Part shown: in pieces, positions 10,600 to 21,990 of the stretch | Layout: each line of letters starts with the position of its first letter | Numbering within the stretch: the first letter of the stretch is position 1 | Assembly (NCBI GenBank): GCA_012934845.2 | Contig: WNNJ02002751.1 | Location: 186,001-250,000, forward strand | From: Pomphorhynchus laevis | Taxonomy: Eukaryota; Acanthocephala; Palaeacanthocephala; Echinorhynchida; Pomphorhynchidae | Reading direction: 5' to 3' | DNA length: 64,000 nt | Notes under the pieces: generated by a model | Seen by the model: only the letters and a program-made list of their open reading frames with translations | Database searches by the model: none | What the model was told of the DNA's origin: nothing | Program-made: the position numbers and the translations under genes

Positions 10600-13500
10600 A
10601 TAATATAATAATGTATAATAATATAATAATATTTTTTTAAAGAGAAAAATTTATTTATAAAACTAAAACAAATAAAGTTAGATCAATAATTAGCTGCTCT
10701 CGTCAGCCTCACTGATGGCTACAACGTTGTTTCGGGTTTTGTTAACGGATCCTGGTTTTGTTCTTGCACTTCGAAGACACGCGCTGGCTGAACGGGAGAT
10801 CCCAAAGGCGACACGGCGCTTAATGCGTGACACGATGTGCGCGTACGATTCATTTCCTCGGCGAGCCTTAACTGCAGCAATTTTCTGGAATAACCCATTC
10901 GCCTCCTTTCCCATGCCACCGGATGATGAAAAAATGAGTGGAATAAATTTGCCCTTTTCAACAGTCTCGATTCTTTCCCAATATTTTGAATTCTTTCTGG
11001 ACGAGTTATATTCGAATGCGGAGTCAACAGATTTGGAAACGGTCGATTGAGCAAAAATGCTAAATAGATTGACGTCAAAAAACGTCCGCTCGAATCTCTC
11101 ATTTCCCAATCCTCGACATGATATGTTCAGTCGAGCACCCAGGTCACGACTGGTCGCGTTGTTTTCAAAATTCAAAGTATCTGGGACAGGTTGCAGTCTA
11201 GGTTCAGTCTCAACGTCACGACTAACTGACGTTAACTCCTTTACAATTATGTCGCGAACCGCATCGTGCCTTATTGATGGCAGACCACCTTTGCGACAAG
11301 ATAGTCCGTGGCTCAAGGTCATTAAGTCACCACATTGACATATGGAACCAATCAAATCCCGCGGGGTTTGACCATAGCGTGCGGATAGGGCATCCGTAAA
11401 CTCTTTCGCTGACAGATGAAAGTGCTCACTTTTCAATGGAAGGGCACTTAGCCATGATGACGCACCATTTCTCTGGGCATGTTTTATTGCAGTCCGCACA
11501 GTCGTGTCCATTTTTTGAATCGTATCTGACAAACGACAGTTTAGTGAAGTTATGCGACCCGTTGCCAAACATTGAACCAGTTTCGATTGAGAGTTTCGTA
11601 AAGCTTGTCCTGTAATTCCAGACTCGTATGTATGGCTGATTGCTAGCGAAAAATCATAATCTAGTGAGGATGTAACTGCAGGGTCATGTACTCCCAGTCC
11701 GCCTAAACTTAATGGAGATGTCAAAATAGTATCCCATCCATTTTCGGTTGGCAACCCTGTCATTTTTGGCAAGAGTTTATCCCTTAACAGACCAGAAACA
11801 ATTTTCAACTGATCGGTGTTGCAATCTATCGTTCTTGTTATGTATGTTTACTTCGATTGGATTGCTTTTGTAAGGCCTATGTATGCAACATGAGGGTAAA
11901 CATTTGCTACTTCAGCCAAGCTTTCGAGAAGACTGACCCAACCATCGACGCATTGGCTGACTTTCATTGCTTCATATTGTGGTGTACCAATAGCGGAGCC
12001 TAGTACTGATATTCCATATATACTGATCTCTATATCGGGCGAAGGGTGTTGGTCGATTTCGAGGCTTCGATGTGAAAGCAGTTTTGATTTGCTTGGATTC
12101 ACTATATAGCCATACTTTGGACCTTCCCTCATTAAAACATCCCACACTTTCTTGATATTCGGTAGGTCTCCGACAAAATTAGCGTCATCGGCATACCACA
12201 CCTGATGAACGTTAGGAACGCGTTGGTGAATTTTGTCTATTAGCGGTAGTGAAGCCAGAGAAAAACATGGCATTGCGAAGGGGTCGCCTTGAGTAAAACC
12301 CTCCTCAGATAGCAAAGTATCGGTTCCGACAGCCAACATTGAAGGATTTTGATATAAGTTATGCAATATACAGGATAATGACGGGCATATGAATTTGAGA
12401 TTATGGAGAGCTGCTTGTCTGTTTATTTTGTTGAACGCATTAGTCGCATCGATTGAAAGGAGACACGAATCGGGTTTTTTTTGTACAAAGATCGAAGCTT
12501 GTGGACGGCATGCTCAACACCACATCTTTGACCTGCAGCTGTTTGAACATTTCCTGCGACATCCTGTATGTCATCTCTTACAAGGGTGAGGATGGCCTTT
12601 GAGATTATTCGTCGAGATGTGTCCGAAATGCCTATTGGACGGATACCACCATTGCTCTTTTTCAATGCGATCAGTCTGCAGCTCGTAAACGCTTCTAAGA
12701 TTTTTGGCGGGATCGGCTCGGTTGCAATCCAAATTGCGAAACTTGCCAGCGACTGTGATAACATTTGAGATTGAACTCCGAAATGGGTTAGCATATGTTG
12801 CCAGGCAGTGGAATCAAGACCTGACGGACCTGCACCGCCTTTGGTTCGCCCGCACGCAGAAAGGATACTATTCTCGTCAATGGCGTAAAAGCGGCTGGCG
12901 TGATGCTCTTTGGAGTTTGGATGCATCGATGTGAGCAACACTTCGTTTGGCGGAATTTGCGCTGAGGGATGAAGGTCCTGAAGTCTCGATAGAACTGATC
13001 TTCCATTTACGATTTCATCAGGGCATAACACGGCTGATAATGCTTTTTGTTCTAAAACAGAAGTGGAAGCTGTCACCTTTCCTGATGTTAGAAGTTGCTG
13101 GTAGCGACGTATCCAATCTTTGCAATTTTGTGTTCGTTTGCTTGCTAGGTGGCGCTGATAGTAGTGAGCCTCCTTGTACAGAACTCCATATTCCTCCTCA
13201 CACCAGCTTTTCAGACGTCTCTCCAGGACTTTTCGGATGGAGGAAACCCTAGCGGTCGGAATACGTTGTAAGATAAGCTGGGACAATACGACTGCCTTTT
13301 TTAGATAAGATATGTCATGATCACGTTCGTGAATTGCTTTTGAATACAACGATGCGAGGGTAGCAACAAAACGATGACTAGCTGAGCATACAGGGAGGAT
13401 AAAAAGATTCGGTGCCCAGTGGGAGACATTATAGTAGATCTCATCAATGCTCAATGTCATTTGATTTGGGGCATGTGCACTTTCGTGGAAATTTAAATTA

Positions 13501-13960
13501 GGACTCCTATTTGCGATGTTTTTATCATTTGAAAGTATTGATGTTGTCGGATTTCCCGAGTTTGTTTCTATTTGGCATGTGCTACTGTCAACATTGTAAT
13601 CTGTATCAGCTTGTAAATCCCCCGTTCCCTTTGCAACAAGTACGCTCGCTTGTAACGTTTGAAGGATGCGGTTCCGGCAGTTAATCGCTCTGCAATTGAA
13701 ACATGACGTTTTGCTCTTTGCGCATTTACAACCCTTGCATCTAGCTGCAGGACCATTACACGAACAACAAGGGATCACTGATGAAGGTTTTCCACGAACC
13801 ATTGTAACTGGAACAAACTGTGAGAATTGTCAAGATTCGATCGGTTTGAAAAGTTTTCACGTACTCCGGGAGAGCCCTGGACGTACGACTTCGTTGACGT
13901 GTGTAAATTTAGATGGTGTATACTGTTTTCACGTAATTGTATGTTATTGTAAATAGTTAT
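10600..13960 (-). mobile_element. LINE family A copy A1, nearly full length
   Basis: RLE-type LINE with a single ORF on the minus strand. The 3' end is followed by an ATT/AAT-rich tail (about 10,590-10,640), as in other family A copies. The 5' UTR (13,803 to about 13,960) holds a 22-base block near 13,875-13,896 also found upstream of A4 with one mismatch. The 3' UTR lacks the hairpin tag seen in A2, A3, A4, A6, A9 and A10, so A1 belongs to a different subfamily at this end. Confidence 0.85.
10690..13802 (-). pseudogene. Family A ORF: Cys-rich domain, RT and RLE
   Basis: From 13,802: CXC-like domain CCSCNGPAARCKGCKC...CFNCRAINCRN in the first 50 residues, a helical linker, RT with GAGPSGLDSTAW, IRPIGISDTSRR, FTQGDPFAM (near 12,290) and WYADD (near 12,195), then the thumb. 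The C-terminal part has a zinc knuckle (CQCG...H...CR) and RHDAVRD, followed by the RLE core RDLGARLNIS and FFDVNLF. The protein would cut target DNA and prime reverse transcription. A frameshift in the T-run at about 12,475 and an in-frame stop at 11,848, apparently replacing a Trp codon, break it; otherwise the order is complete. Confidence 0.85.
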
Positions 13961-13984
13961 TTGTTAGCAGCTTAGAATTTGAAA

Positions 13985-14101
13985 CTTGAGTTCAGTATTT
14001 GTTTTCAGAAATTTTTGTATTTACTTTAGATCTTGAGTTCAGTATTTGTTTTCAGAAATTTGCATTTTCGAGAATTCCTTTCTTGAAAGGAATTCTCGAA
14101 A
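13985..14101. repeat. Direct repeat plus 36-bp perfect palindrome
   Basis: CTTGAGTTCAGTATTTGTTT recurs at about 13,986 and 14,034. Directly after lies a perfect inverted repeat, TTTCGAGAATTCCTTTC (14,066-14,082), spacer TT, and its complement (14,085-14,101). It sits between the 5' flank of A1 and the 3' tail of A2 and may be part of an A1 5' UTR or a target-derived structure. Confidence 0.9.
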
Positions 14102-14109
14102 TATATTAA

Positions 14110-14830
14110 TTCCATATATTTATTATAATATAATAATATAATAATATTAATATTTTTTTATAAATAAATTTATTATTAACTCATAAAACGTTTACAACTG
14201 AAAAGGGTTCCCGCAAATGGGCCTCTACATGTTTTGCAGTCAGCTTTCTTCGACGCATCGCTGTCCAAGCACGATATGTGCTCTCCTACTTGCCCGATAA
14301 GAAGTTGAGGCAAGCCTTGCTAAGCATATAGATAGTTTGCCTCGCATGTCGCTGATTACTTCATGGTACGGAATAGACTTTCTAGCTGATATCCTTCGCG
14401 CTATACTTTTCATTAAAGAGTCTGCTGCCGGTCCTATTCCCCCGCTTGTTGAAAACGCCAACAGAATAAATAACCCGTTATCAATTTCTTTTATTCGTTC
14501 CTGGTATTTTGAAATTTTGCGATTTTCATGAAATTTGAAGGATGAGCTTGAACCACAGGCATACGATGGAGCAAAAGTATTGAATACACAAACGTCAAAA
14601 AATGACCGCTCCATAATGTCTCCATGCAGTCCTGAGCATGAAAAATCTAGACGCGCTGATCTGTCTCTCGTAGTTGTTTGATTCATAAACTTGTGCAATT
14701 CCGGAACGGGCTGTAGCATACACTCCATCTCCACGTGGTAGTTCGCTTCTCGGACCATGCTGGCCATTAGATCCCTCACTATGTTATGCCGGACAATAGG
14801 TACCCCACCGACCGTGCACGAAAGCATGTG
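14110..14830 (-). mobile_element. LINE family A copy A2, 5'-truncated
   Basis: Only the RLE end of the protein remains: an open minus-strand frame from about 14,827 to 14,240 with GGVPIVRHNIVRD, LQPVPEL, RDRSARLDFSCSGL and SFFDVCVFNTFAPS, then the SGGIGPAAD region. This frame is uninterrupted. The 3' UTR carries the family hairpin at 14,206-14,223 and ends in an AT tail with AATAAT repeats (14,120-14,155). The upstream border near 14,830 is abrupt, as expected of incomplete target-primed reverse transcription. Confidence 0.85.
14206..14223 (-). other. Family A 3' UTR hairpin (A2)
   Basis: GGTTCCCGCAAATGGGCC, plus-strand view. CCC pairs with GGG around a 6-base loop, with an outer GG/CC pair across a TT bulge. 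It is shared by six family A copies and lies shortly downstream of the stop codon; it may be the signal bound by the element's RT. Confidence 0.7.
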
Positions 14831-14956
14831 GAATCATAATATGATTGTGGAATTAGCATGTGGAATCATAATGGACCTTGCACGAAATCATAATATTATT
14901 AATATAATATTTTTGAAGAAAATTTATAAGTGTTCTAGCAAATTACACAAATTACA

Positions 14957-15026
14957 ATCGACTTTCCAGATCGATTTTCCAGATCGACTTTCCAGATCGA
15001 CTTTCCAGATCGACTTTCCAGATCGG
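14957..15026. repeat. 13-bp tandem repeat
   Basis: Five consecutive units of CGACTTTCCAGAT, one with a T substitution, ending in GATCGGCGCGC. It lies between the 5' border of A2 and the 5' UTR of A3. Just upstream (14,823-14,875) GCATGTGGAATCATAAT occurs twice. Nothing else is recognisable in 14,831-15,100. Confidence 0.9.
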
Positions 15027-15211
15027 CGCGCTTCTCTCGCCGATCAAATACATTGACAGTTTAAAAAATTCCTTTTCTACTGTGCATCCGGCATCTGTGG
15101 TCGGGACAACGAGTTTAAAGCAAAATTCAAGCAGTCATCCCGAGATACAAGGGCTCTGACTAGTGTGCATATTATTGACGGAGCCCCGCAAGGACTAGCT
15201 CGGATGAAGTA

Positions 15212-18198
15212 ATGCCGAAGGGAAAGCCGTCCAGTTCAATTCTATGCTGTACCTGCAACATTCAGGCTGCCAGGTGCACCGGTTGCAAATGTGTCAAGGC
15301 AAATCGTCAATGTGTAAACTGCAGAGCTGGTAGATGTAATAACCGCCAACAAATGTTTAGTTCAACCATATATATCAACATCCCGTGGAGGGAAGGGGGC
15401 AGCAAATGAGTAATCTAACAAATATGCGGTCTGAAGGTGCTACTGAGTTAGAAATTTCATTTCTGAAGGTGAGTAAGTGGAAACCCAATCTCTTCAGTTT
15501 GCCGCAGTGTAATGAGAGTAGAATATTTCTAAGGGAGTTGACTAACTTGTTTAATAAAGTTGATACTCCGGAAGATGTCGTGGGATCAGCTTTGATGTCA
15601 GTTTCGGTTCTATCACAGTGTGTTCTTCAGCGTTTGCCAACTAGAAAGATTGCACTTATTAGGAAAACAATGGCTAGAAGACTTCGGCTCTAGTCTCTAG
15701 GAAATCTAAAAGAACTACTTGAAGAGGCACGATCGCTTCAGCGTAGTGTAAAACTTACCCGTTACAGAGAAAATAAGTCCTGGAAATTAGCTTTTATCAA
15801 ACAGATGTCAATTGGTAAAACATCCAGAGCGATGAGAATGCTCGATCCGGACTTCATCTCCTCAAAGGTTTTGTGCTTGGACGATAATATTGAAAATGTT
15901 AGCGTACAAGATTTATTGGATGAGAAACATCCAGCTTCAGCTGGTCTAGTAGATAACGCTATCGTAAGGAATCCATACATGACTGATAGTACTTTCCATC
16001 CTGTAATTTTCGAAGCGATTGACGCTGACTGTATTATTAAGGAGGCTAAGCGTACTACGGGGGCGGCTGGTCCTTCGGGAGTCGATGCTCTATCTTGGAG
16101 AAAGATGCTTACATTATTCGGCAGAGATTCACGAGACCTCGCCGATGCACTGGCTTATCTAGCCAGAAAAGTTGCAGGGGAGAACTTACATCCGTCAAAT
16201 CTAAAGGCGTTTCACATTTCTCGTCTCATTGCTCTCGATAAATCACCCGGCGTTAGACCGATTGGGATAGGTGAGGTGTTTAGACGAATAATTTGCAAAT
16301 CAATTTTAAGATTGATAACGAAATATGTCCAGTCAGTTTCATTGAATGTACAACTATGTGCAGGACAACGCATTGGTATTGAGTATGCTGTTCACAGCGT
16401 TCGGAAAGCCTTTCACCTGTCATCTTCGGCATGCGTATTGACGATTGATGTTAGCAATGCGTTCAATAGAATAAATCGCAAGAATGCCCTAGCCAGTATG
16501 ATTAACATTTGCCCAGCACTTTCGACAACATTGTATAACACGTACTGTGAAGATCCGGTCTTATCTATAGGGGATGAACTAAAGTCCTCCCGTGAAGGCT
16601 TCACTCAGGGCGACCCAAAATCGATGATTGCATTTGCGGATACATCAATACCGTTGATTCGAGAATTGCAAAGGTTATTGCCCAATGCCTTTCAACGATT
16701 GTATGCAGATGACGTGTCATTTGTCGAGAGATGTCATTTGTCATTTGTCATTTGACGATGCTTTTTATTTCTTTGAAATAATTAAGAGAGTAAGCCCCAA
16801 ATACGGATTTCATGTGAGTCCGAATAAATGTAAACTATTAACGAAAGATGGGATTGATTCTAGAGATCTGGAAAAATTTAGTAATGTTAACATTCAGTTT
16901 TGTGAGGATGGAATTGAACTTTTAGGCTCGTTTATTGGGTCTGTCGATTATTTGCGAAAGCGAGTTATTTCACGAGTTAGTAAGTGGAGTGTGATGTTGG
17001 AAAGATTGGTGGAAATCGCGTTATTTGATCCACCGTGTGCCCTTTCGGCCTATACATTCGCATTCCAGCATAGTTGGACACATCTCGTGAGGACTTGTAA
17101 ATGTGAGGATGGTTGGTTTCAACCTTTGGAGTACATATTTGTAAATAAGTTCTTACCGGCGCTTACGGGATTAGAGTATATACCGCCGGAATTACGCGAA
17201 ACCATTTCTCTTCCGTATGGGGAAGGGGGTCTTGGCTTAGATATATTTGGAAAATATATTAATATTCAATACGAACGATCCTGTAGGGTTAGCGCAGCGT
17301 TGGGTTGTTATGCTGATATTAACAAGGTTAAGGAGGCCCAATCAATGATGTTAAGAGAAATCCGTAGCGAAGTGAGAAAGTACGGGGAAAACAAACGGGC
17401 CACATTAGAGCTGAAAATGGAATCGATTCAAAAGTGTGCACAGAGATATGCCTCAGAGAAGGGGGCGTCTTCCTGGTTAACAATGCGTCCGCTTGATTCC
17501 AAGGGATATCATCTCAGTCCGGTCGAATTTCGGGATGCATTAGCTATGCGTTTTGGATGGACATAAGTGAATGTTGCTTCGCATTGTGTCTGTGGAGAAT
17601 CCATTAATGTTTTGCATTCACTCTCATGCAGACATGGGGGGGTCTAACAATTGTTCGACATAACATCATCAGATATGTATTAGCCGCCACAATGAAAAGC
17701 GTATGTAACAATGTCTGCATTGAACCAGTTCTGGTCCCTATCATGGATGGGAGTGTCTTATCAGCAACCACGTGTAGGGACATGAATGCTCGTTTGGATA
17801 TAGCGTTCACAGGAATCTTTGGCAATAGATGGGAGCGGTCCTTAATAGACGTTTCAATATTTAATGTATTTGCTCCATCGTATGCTCAGAGAGTTCCTTC
17901 AAATGTTTACGCTTTTCATGAGGATCAGAAGAGAGCGAAGTATGTGGATAGAGTATCCATTATTGAAAGAGGTACATTCATCTCTCTTATCTTCTCAGTT
18001 TCTGGTGGCGCAGGGAAGTCAGTCAGCGAACTGCTGAAAAAAGTTGCTGCATTGATGTCTAACTCTAATTTGCAATCGTACGCGGATAACATTACAAGCA
18101 TACGTAGGACGATTGCCGTTGTCCTGATCAAAACAAATTCTGCGTGCTTCAGAAAGAATACGAATGAAGCAGGGACATCGAACAATACAATAAAATAA
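15212..18198 (+). pseudogene. Family A ORF in A3
   Basis: It starts MPKGKPSSSILCCTCN, the start shared by family A copies. The Cys-rich domain is followed by a linker, RT (GAAGPSGVDALSW near 16,063; VRPIGIGEVFRR; FTQGDPKSM near 16,600; LYADD near 16,702), the thumb, zinc knuckle CVCGESINVLHSLSC (17,590-17,630), RHN, RLDIAFTG and LIDVSIFNVFAPS. Breaks: a frameshift near 15,400; a TAG at 15,691 where relatives have Trp; a GTCATTTG expansion just after YADD (16,717-16,757); and a frameshift in the G-run near 17,637. Most of the protein is otherwise conserved, so the copy is fairly young. Confidence 0.85.
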
Positions 18199-18209
18199 TT
18201 ATGTGTAAA

Positions 18210-18227
18210 GGCCCATTTGAGGGAACC
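18210..18227 (+). other. Family A 3' UTR hairpin (A3)
   Basis: GGCCCATTTGAGGGAACC, directly after the stop region on the coding strand. Same stem as in A2 with a changed loop. Confidence 0.7.
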
Positions 18228-18425
18228 TAAAATTGTAAATATTTTAAGAATAAATATTATATTAAAAAAATTATAATATTAATGATGAATTTTATAATAT
18301 TATGTAATATATAATACGTAATATAATAATATGTAACATTTTATAACATGTAGAATTATTTAATTTATAATATCATAATATTTATTAATATTTAATAATA
18401 AGCATTTGTGCAGAGAAATAAATAT

Positions 18426-19290
18426 GAATTAAATAATAAGGTAATTGCCTAGGGAGGGATCTACAGCTGACTCCAAAAAGGATGCCGCATTTCCTCGTTG
18501 CACCGCTGCGCTGATTCGTTGAATGAGCCAGCTGAATGCGCGTTTATCATCGGTTGTCCGCCCCAACCTTGAGCCAAGCTGCATCAAAAATGCAGATGCG
18601 CTGGGACCGACCGCGCATGGTGTTCTGATTGCGATGGGGACGAACAAATACTGTCTATCCTCGAAGCAGCTGTATTTGGTTCGTTTAAGCTGCTCCGTGT
18701 GGGCTGCAACAGCGCTAGCAGAAGACACCGCATGTGCGACATGATTGGCGGCCAGGGTGTTTTGGTAAATGAAATCGCAAACGAGTATACGACCAGCTTT
18801 CCATGGAATAATAGTCGCACAATCGGGTCGTTTGTTATAGTCTCGCACTAAGCCCGCCTGTTCGAGTCTGGTGGGCGATCCTGAGGCAGCAAGAGCCATT
18901 CTCAAAATATCGTTGACCGCAACATGTCGATGTTGACTAGACGTTATCCTGTTGCAGTTTAAGGCATGAGCACTGCCGCGAGACCGACACTCCGCAGATA
19001 CATTAATGTCGTTGAAAGCATTTAATACCGATCCTCAACGCCACGGCGATATAAATAGATCTGTCATCAAGTCGTGTGCTGACGGATGTGATCGACAGTG
19101 CTTCATGGAACGCCTCAGACCACTTTAATGCTACTTCGATGTCGGGTTCGAGATTCAGTTGTCCGTGCTTCGTCGACAAGTCTTCGTTGGCACGCTTCGT
19201 AGTGTTCAGCCATCCATCGTTTTTGAGATATTTAATACGATGGAACGGTCGTCCGATTTTCCGCGCTCTATTGATTTGTTTTATTAATAT
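18426..19290 (-). mobile_element. RLE-type LINE fragment B2, C-terminal part
   Basis: A 477-bp open minus-strand frame (18,905-18,429), preceded by frame-broken sequence up to about 19,290. It contains KRPDCATIIPWKAGRILVCD, the PD...D core of a restriction-like endonuclease as in LINEs with the KRPDG...PW..G..L.WD pattern, then LKRTKYS and ISAAVQRGNAASF at the C-terminus. Upstream, GSAHALNCNRIT...RHVAVNDILRMAL is the Cys/His knuckle region. It is related to B1 but not close. It is 5'-truncated and inserted just upstream of the G-patch exons. Confidence 0.75.
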
Positions 19291-19503
19291 ATTATGAATG
19301 TAAAATTTTAATTCGAATTTTACTAGTTCCTTTAAAACTTTTATTATAAAATCACATGAAGGTTCATTTTTACATTTTTGAATATTTTATAATTTTATAA
19401 ATATTTTATAATATGATATTATATTATATTAATATTTCATATATTAGAATTTTTTTATTAATTAAAGTTGTATTGATTATCAGCGTCTGTGTTTAAATTC
19501 CAG

Positions 19504-20116
19504 GGCATTGGTAGTAGATTATTGAAAAAAATGGGCTACAAAAGTGGTTGTGGTTTGGGTAAGCTGTCAAGTGGACTGATAGAGCCTATTGTACCATCTC
19601 AAATGACCTGTATACTTTGCTATTTATATAACTTTATAATTGACTGTTTCCATATCAGCTTTTAAAATCGCCTCACACCAGCAGAATGTAAAAATGAAAT
19701 CAATAAAAGAAGATGACGCATTCAGTGGAATTAATCGTCTCTTATCAATCGTGGGCAAAACCAGCTCTTCAGAAATTTTCGCAAAATCAAATTTGTCGTC
19801 TAATGTTCCAATTCAGCAACAGGTTTCTTATAGTCGGCAATTTATAAAATTGAACTAATTGTTTAAAGATATTTTACTTGGACAAACACATCAACGACTT
19901 GAAAAGAAATGCTTCTTCAATGGGTAAAAGGTTTGTGAAACTTTTATTTGCGCGTTTTTAACCGATAGCCTTATTAAATTTTCTTTATGCAGCCTGCAAA
20001 CATCATATCAACGAAATATTTTACAGAAAAATATTGATCAACTACTCGACAGAAGAAACAGATCCATTGCGATCAGAGAAAAGAAAGAGACTGTCAGGAA
20101 AATGTCAGAATTTTAA
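19504..20116 (+). CDS. G-patch protein, C-terminal exons (ZGPAT-like)
   Basis: Four exons with consistent phases: 19,504-19,609, 19,659-19,822, 19,869-19,930 and 19,993-20,116 (TAA). All introns are GT-AG and tiny (49, 46 and 62 bp). Exon 1 follows an ATTCCAG acceptor and encodes a G-patch, GIGSRLLKKMGYKSGCGLGK...GLIEPIV, a glycine-rich module that binds RNA or activates DEAH helicases. The last exons encode a helical, charged C-terminus ending RKMSEF, which recalls the KKMTEF-like end of ZGPAT, a nuclear zinc-finger/G-patch protein. The 5' exons, including any zinc finger, are not visible. The G-patch is certain; the ZGPAT identity is a guess from the C-terminus. Confidence 0.7.
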
Positions 20117-20459
20117 TTATAAAAATTCTGACATAATTTTATTTTAAACGTGTTTCATACGCGGAAAACCTGTTTATTTAAATTTAGGTGTATTATTTTA
20201 AGTAAATTATTTATGTTTAGTGGTTATTCCTTAGAAGTTATATAATTTTATTTTCACATTTTTACCAAATTATAAGTGAAGAATAATATCTTTAGAATTA
20301 AATGTCCGCTTATCTCTCAGCTTCACGTTGTTAAGATGCCAAGGTTAATCGGATTAAATGCTGAGTAAGTTATTATATATTGCCAAAGCTTTCGCGCGTT
20401 ACGGATTCGTCAGTAGCTCATTGTAAGTATTTAATATTACCAAGACATTTTTTAAACAA
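20117..20459. other. Gap: 3' flank of the G-patch gene
   Basis: AT-rich sequence with no reading frame or repeat I recognise. It presumably contains the 3' UTR of the G-patch gene, but I see no clear AATAAA. Confidence 0.4.
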
Positions 20460-21640
20460 TTGTTTGGCTAAAATTTACTAATAAAGTTGTTTATTAGTGA
20501 TTTGAACTTAGAAACAATTATTACCAATACATCGAAGATAAACACTTTGAAAACTTATATACTAGATAAAATTAAAAAGAAAATGAAAATAACAAACAAT
20601 TATAAAAGGAAAGATAAAATTAATAAAGATATGTATAAAGAACTTACTAAATTAAAGGATAACTATATAATAACAACTATTGATAAAGCTAGTAATAACT
20701 TTGTCTTCATATGCAAAAAGCTTTATTATGATATACTAATGAAAGAGGTTAATTCTAATGATTTAAATGTAAATCCAGCATATGAACGTAGTGAGTTGAG
20801 TTTAGAAACAATTATTACAAGTCACTGTTCTATAATGGATAAAAAGGGTATAAAGGTTGAATTAGATAATAAAACTATACCAATATTATATTGGAATCGA
20901 AAATTACATAAAAATCCAATAAAACCTAGGTTTATATGTAGTGCGTTTAAATGTACATTAAAACCACTTTCTGTCTATATGAATAAAATACTTAAAGTAA
21001 TTAAAGCACACTTTAAAAAATATTGCAAGGTAATCGAAATTAATACTGGTATGAAACACTATTTCAGTATTAATTCTACAAAAGAATTTTTAGAACAGAC
21101 AAAAGGAATAAATTTTCAAAATATAAATACATACGATTTTAGTACGCTTTATACAAATCTAGATTTAGTAGATATTAAAGAAGCGTTAGTAAAATTAATT
21201 AACCTTATATTCGGAAAAAGATATACATATATATGTTATAATAATTATAACGCCTATCTAACAAAAATTAAACCATCAAATAAATATAAATATATGGATA
21301 AAATTGAATTAATAGAATCCTTAAATATTTTGATAAATCAAAATTATTTAAAAGTAGGGACATCTATATTTAGACAAGTAAAAGGTGTTCCAATGTGTGG
21401 TAATAGTAGCCCAATTAAAGCTGACATATTTAATAGCTTTATAGAATATGAATTTGTTCATAACTGTGTAAAAAAATAAATCCAAGATATAAAAAGATAT
21501 GAAATATATGTTTCGATACATTGATGATATAATATAATATATAAATCAACACAATAATATAAAGAATAAATTTAAACTCTTAAGTCGCAAATTTTTATGG
21601 ATGGATAATAAACAATATATTTTGTATTAGAATAAGATAC
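20460..21640 (+). mobile_element. Naiad-type Penelope-like element, copy 1 (RT part)
   Basis: An open frame of 330 residues (20,487-21,479) encodes most of an RT: IDKASNNFVFICKKLY (about residue 66), YWNRKLHKNPIKPRFI (about 134), TYDFSTLYTNL (about 213), CYNNYNAYLTK, then GTSIFRQVKGVPM (about 298). This motif order matches the Naiad group of PLEs rather than canonical Penelope. The catalytic YIDD follows in degraded sequence (about 21,515). The N-terminal GIY-YIG expected of Naiads is absent, so the copy is 5'-truncated, and its 3' coding part is damaged. Codons are extremely AT-rich. Confidence 0.75.
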
Positions 21641-21990
21641 TAGATAGTTAATTTAGAGGAAATACATCATTAGAATGTATTTGACCCCGCTCCTATGTTG
21701 GGTAGAGGAGTTAGGGGCCGAAACCTGATAGCATAGCAGTTCCTCCTTATGACCTCTAATTCTTATTCTGATACAACGTCTGTTATTTATAAGTCAATTA
21801 ATGAAAATGACGTTTATTTTAAATTTCAATTTTTTATTTTAACTTGATTTAAATTATAAAAAATCTAAAAACAATTATTAATTTTATTATTTAATTATTA
21901 AATTTTGATTTAGCATTATTATGTTTTGTTTAGTTTATAATTATATTAAATACGTAGACTCAGTTGGCTGATTTGATAATTTAATTTAAG
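21641..21990 (+). repeat. Naiad 3' tail with structured RNA segment (copy 1)
   Basis: Non-coding 3' tail shared by all Naiad copies here. It opens with a compact foldable block (about 21,655-21,765) containing GACCCCGCTCCTATG and AGGAGTTAGGGGCC, in which CTCCT (21,690-21,694) can pair with AGGAG (21,706-21,710). In the 46.9-kb copy this same stem is CTGCT/AGCAG, a compensatory change. It ends with TACGTAGACTCAGTTGGCTG near 21,955. Confidence 0.8.

Larger units (their letters stand above)
15060..18245 (+). mobile_element. LINE family A copy A3, nearly full length, plus strand
   Basis: The only near-complete family A copy on the plus strand. It has a GC-richer 5' UTR (about 15,080-15,211), the coding region 15,212-18,198, the family 3' hairpin at 18,210-18,227 and an AT-rich tail to about 18,245. 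Its 5' UTR does not resemble that of A1 or A4. Nothing is recognised in 18,245-18,425, which is AT-rich. Confidence 0.85.

Noticed and set aside
20487-21479. A host telomerase or other domesticated RT
   Set aside because: Multiple diverged, truncated copies, a shared mobile 3' tail and Naiad-type motifs indicate a retroelement.
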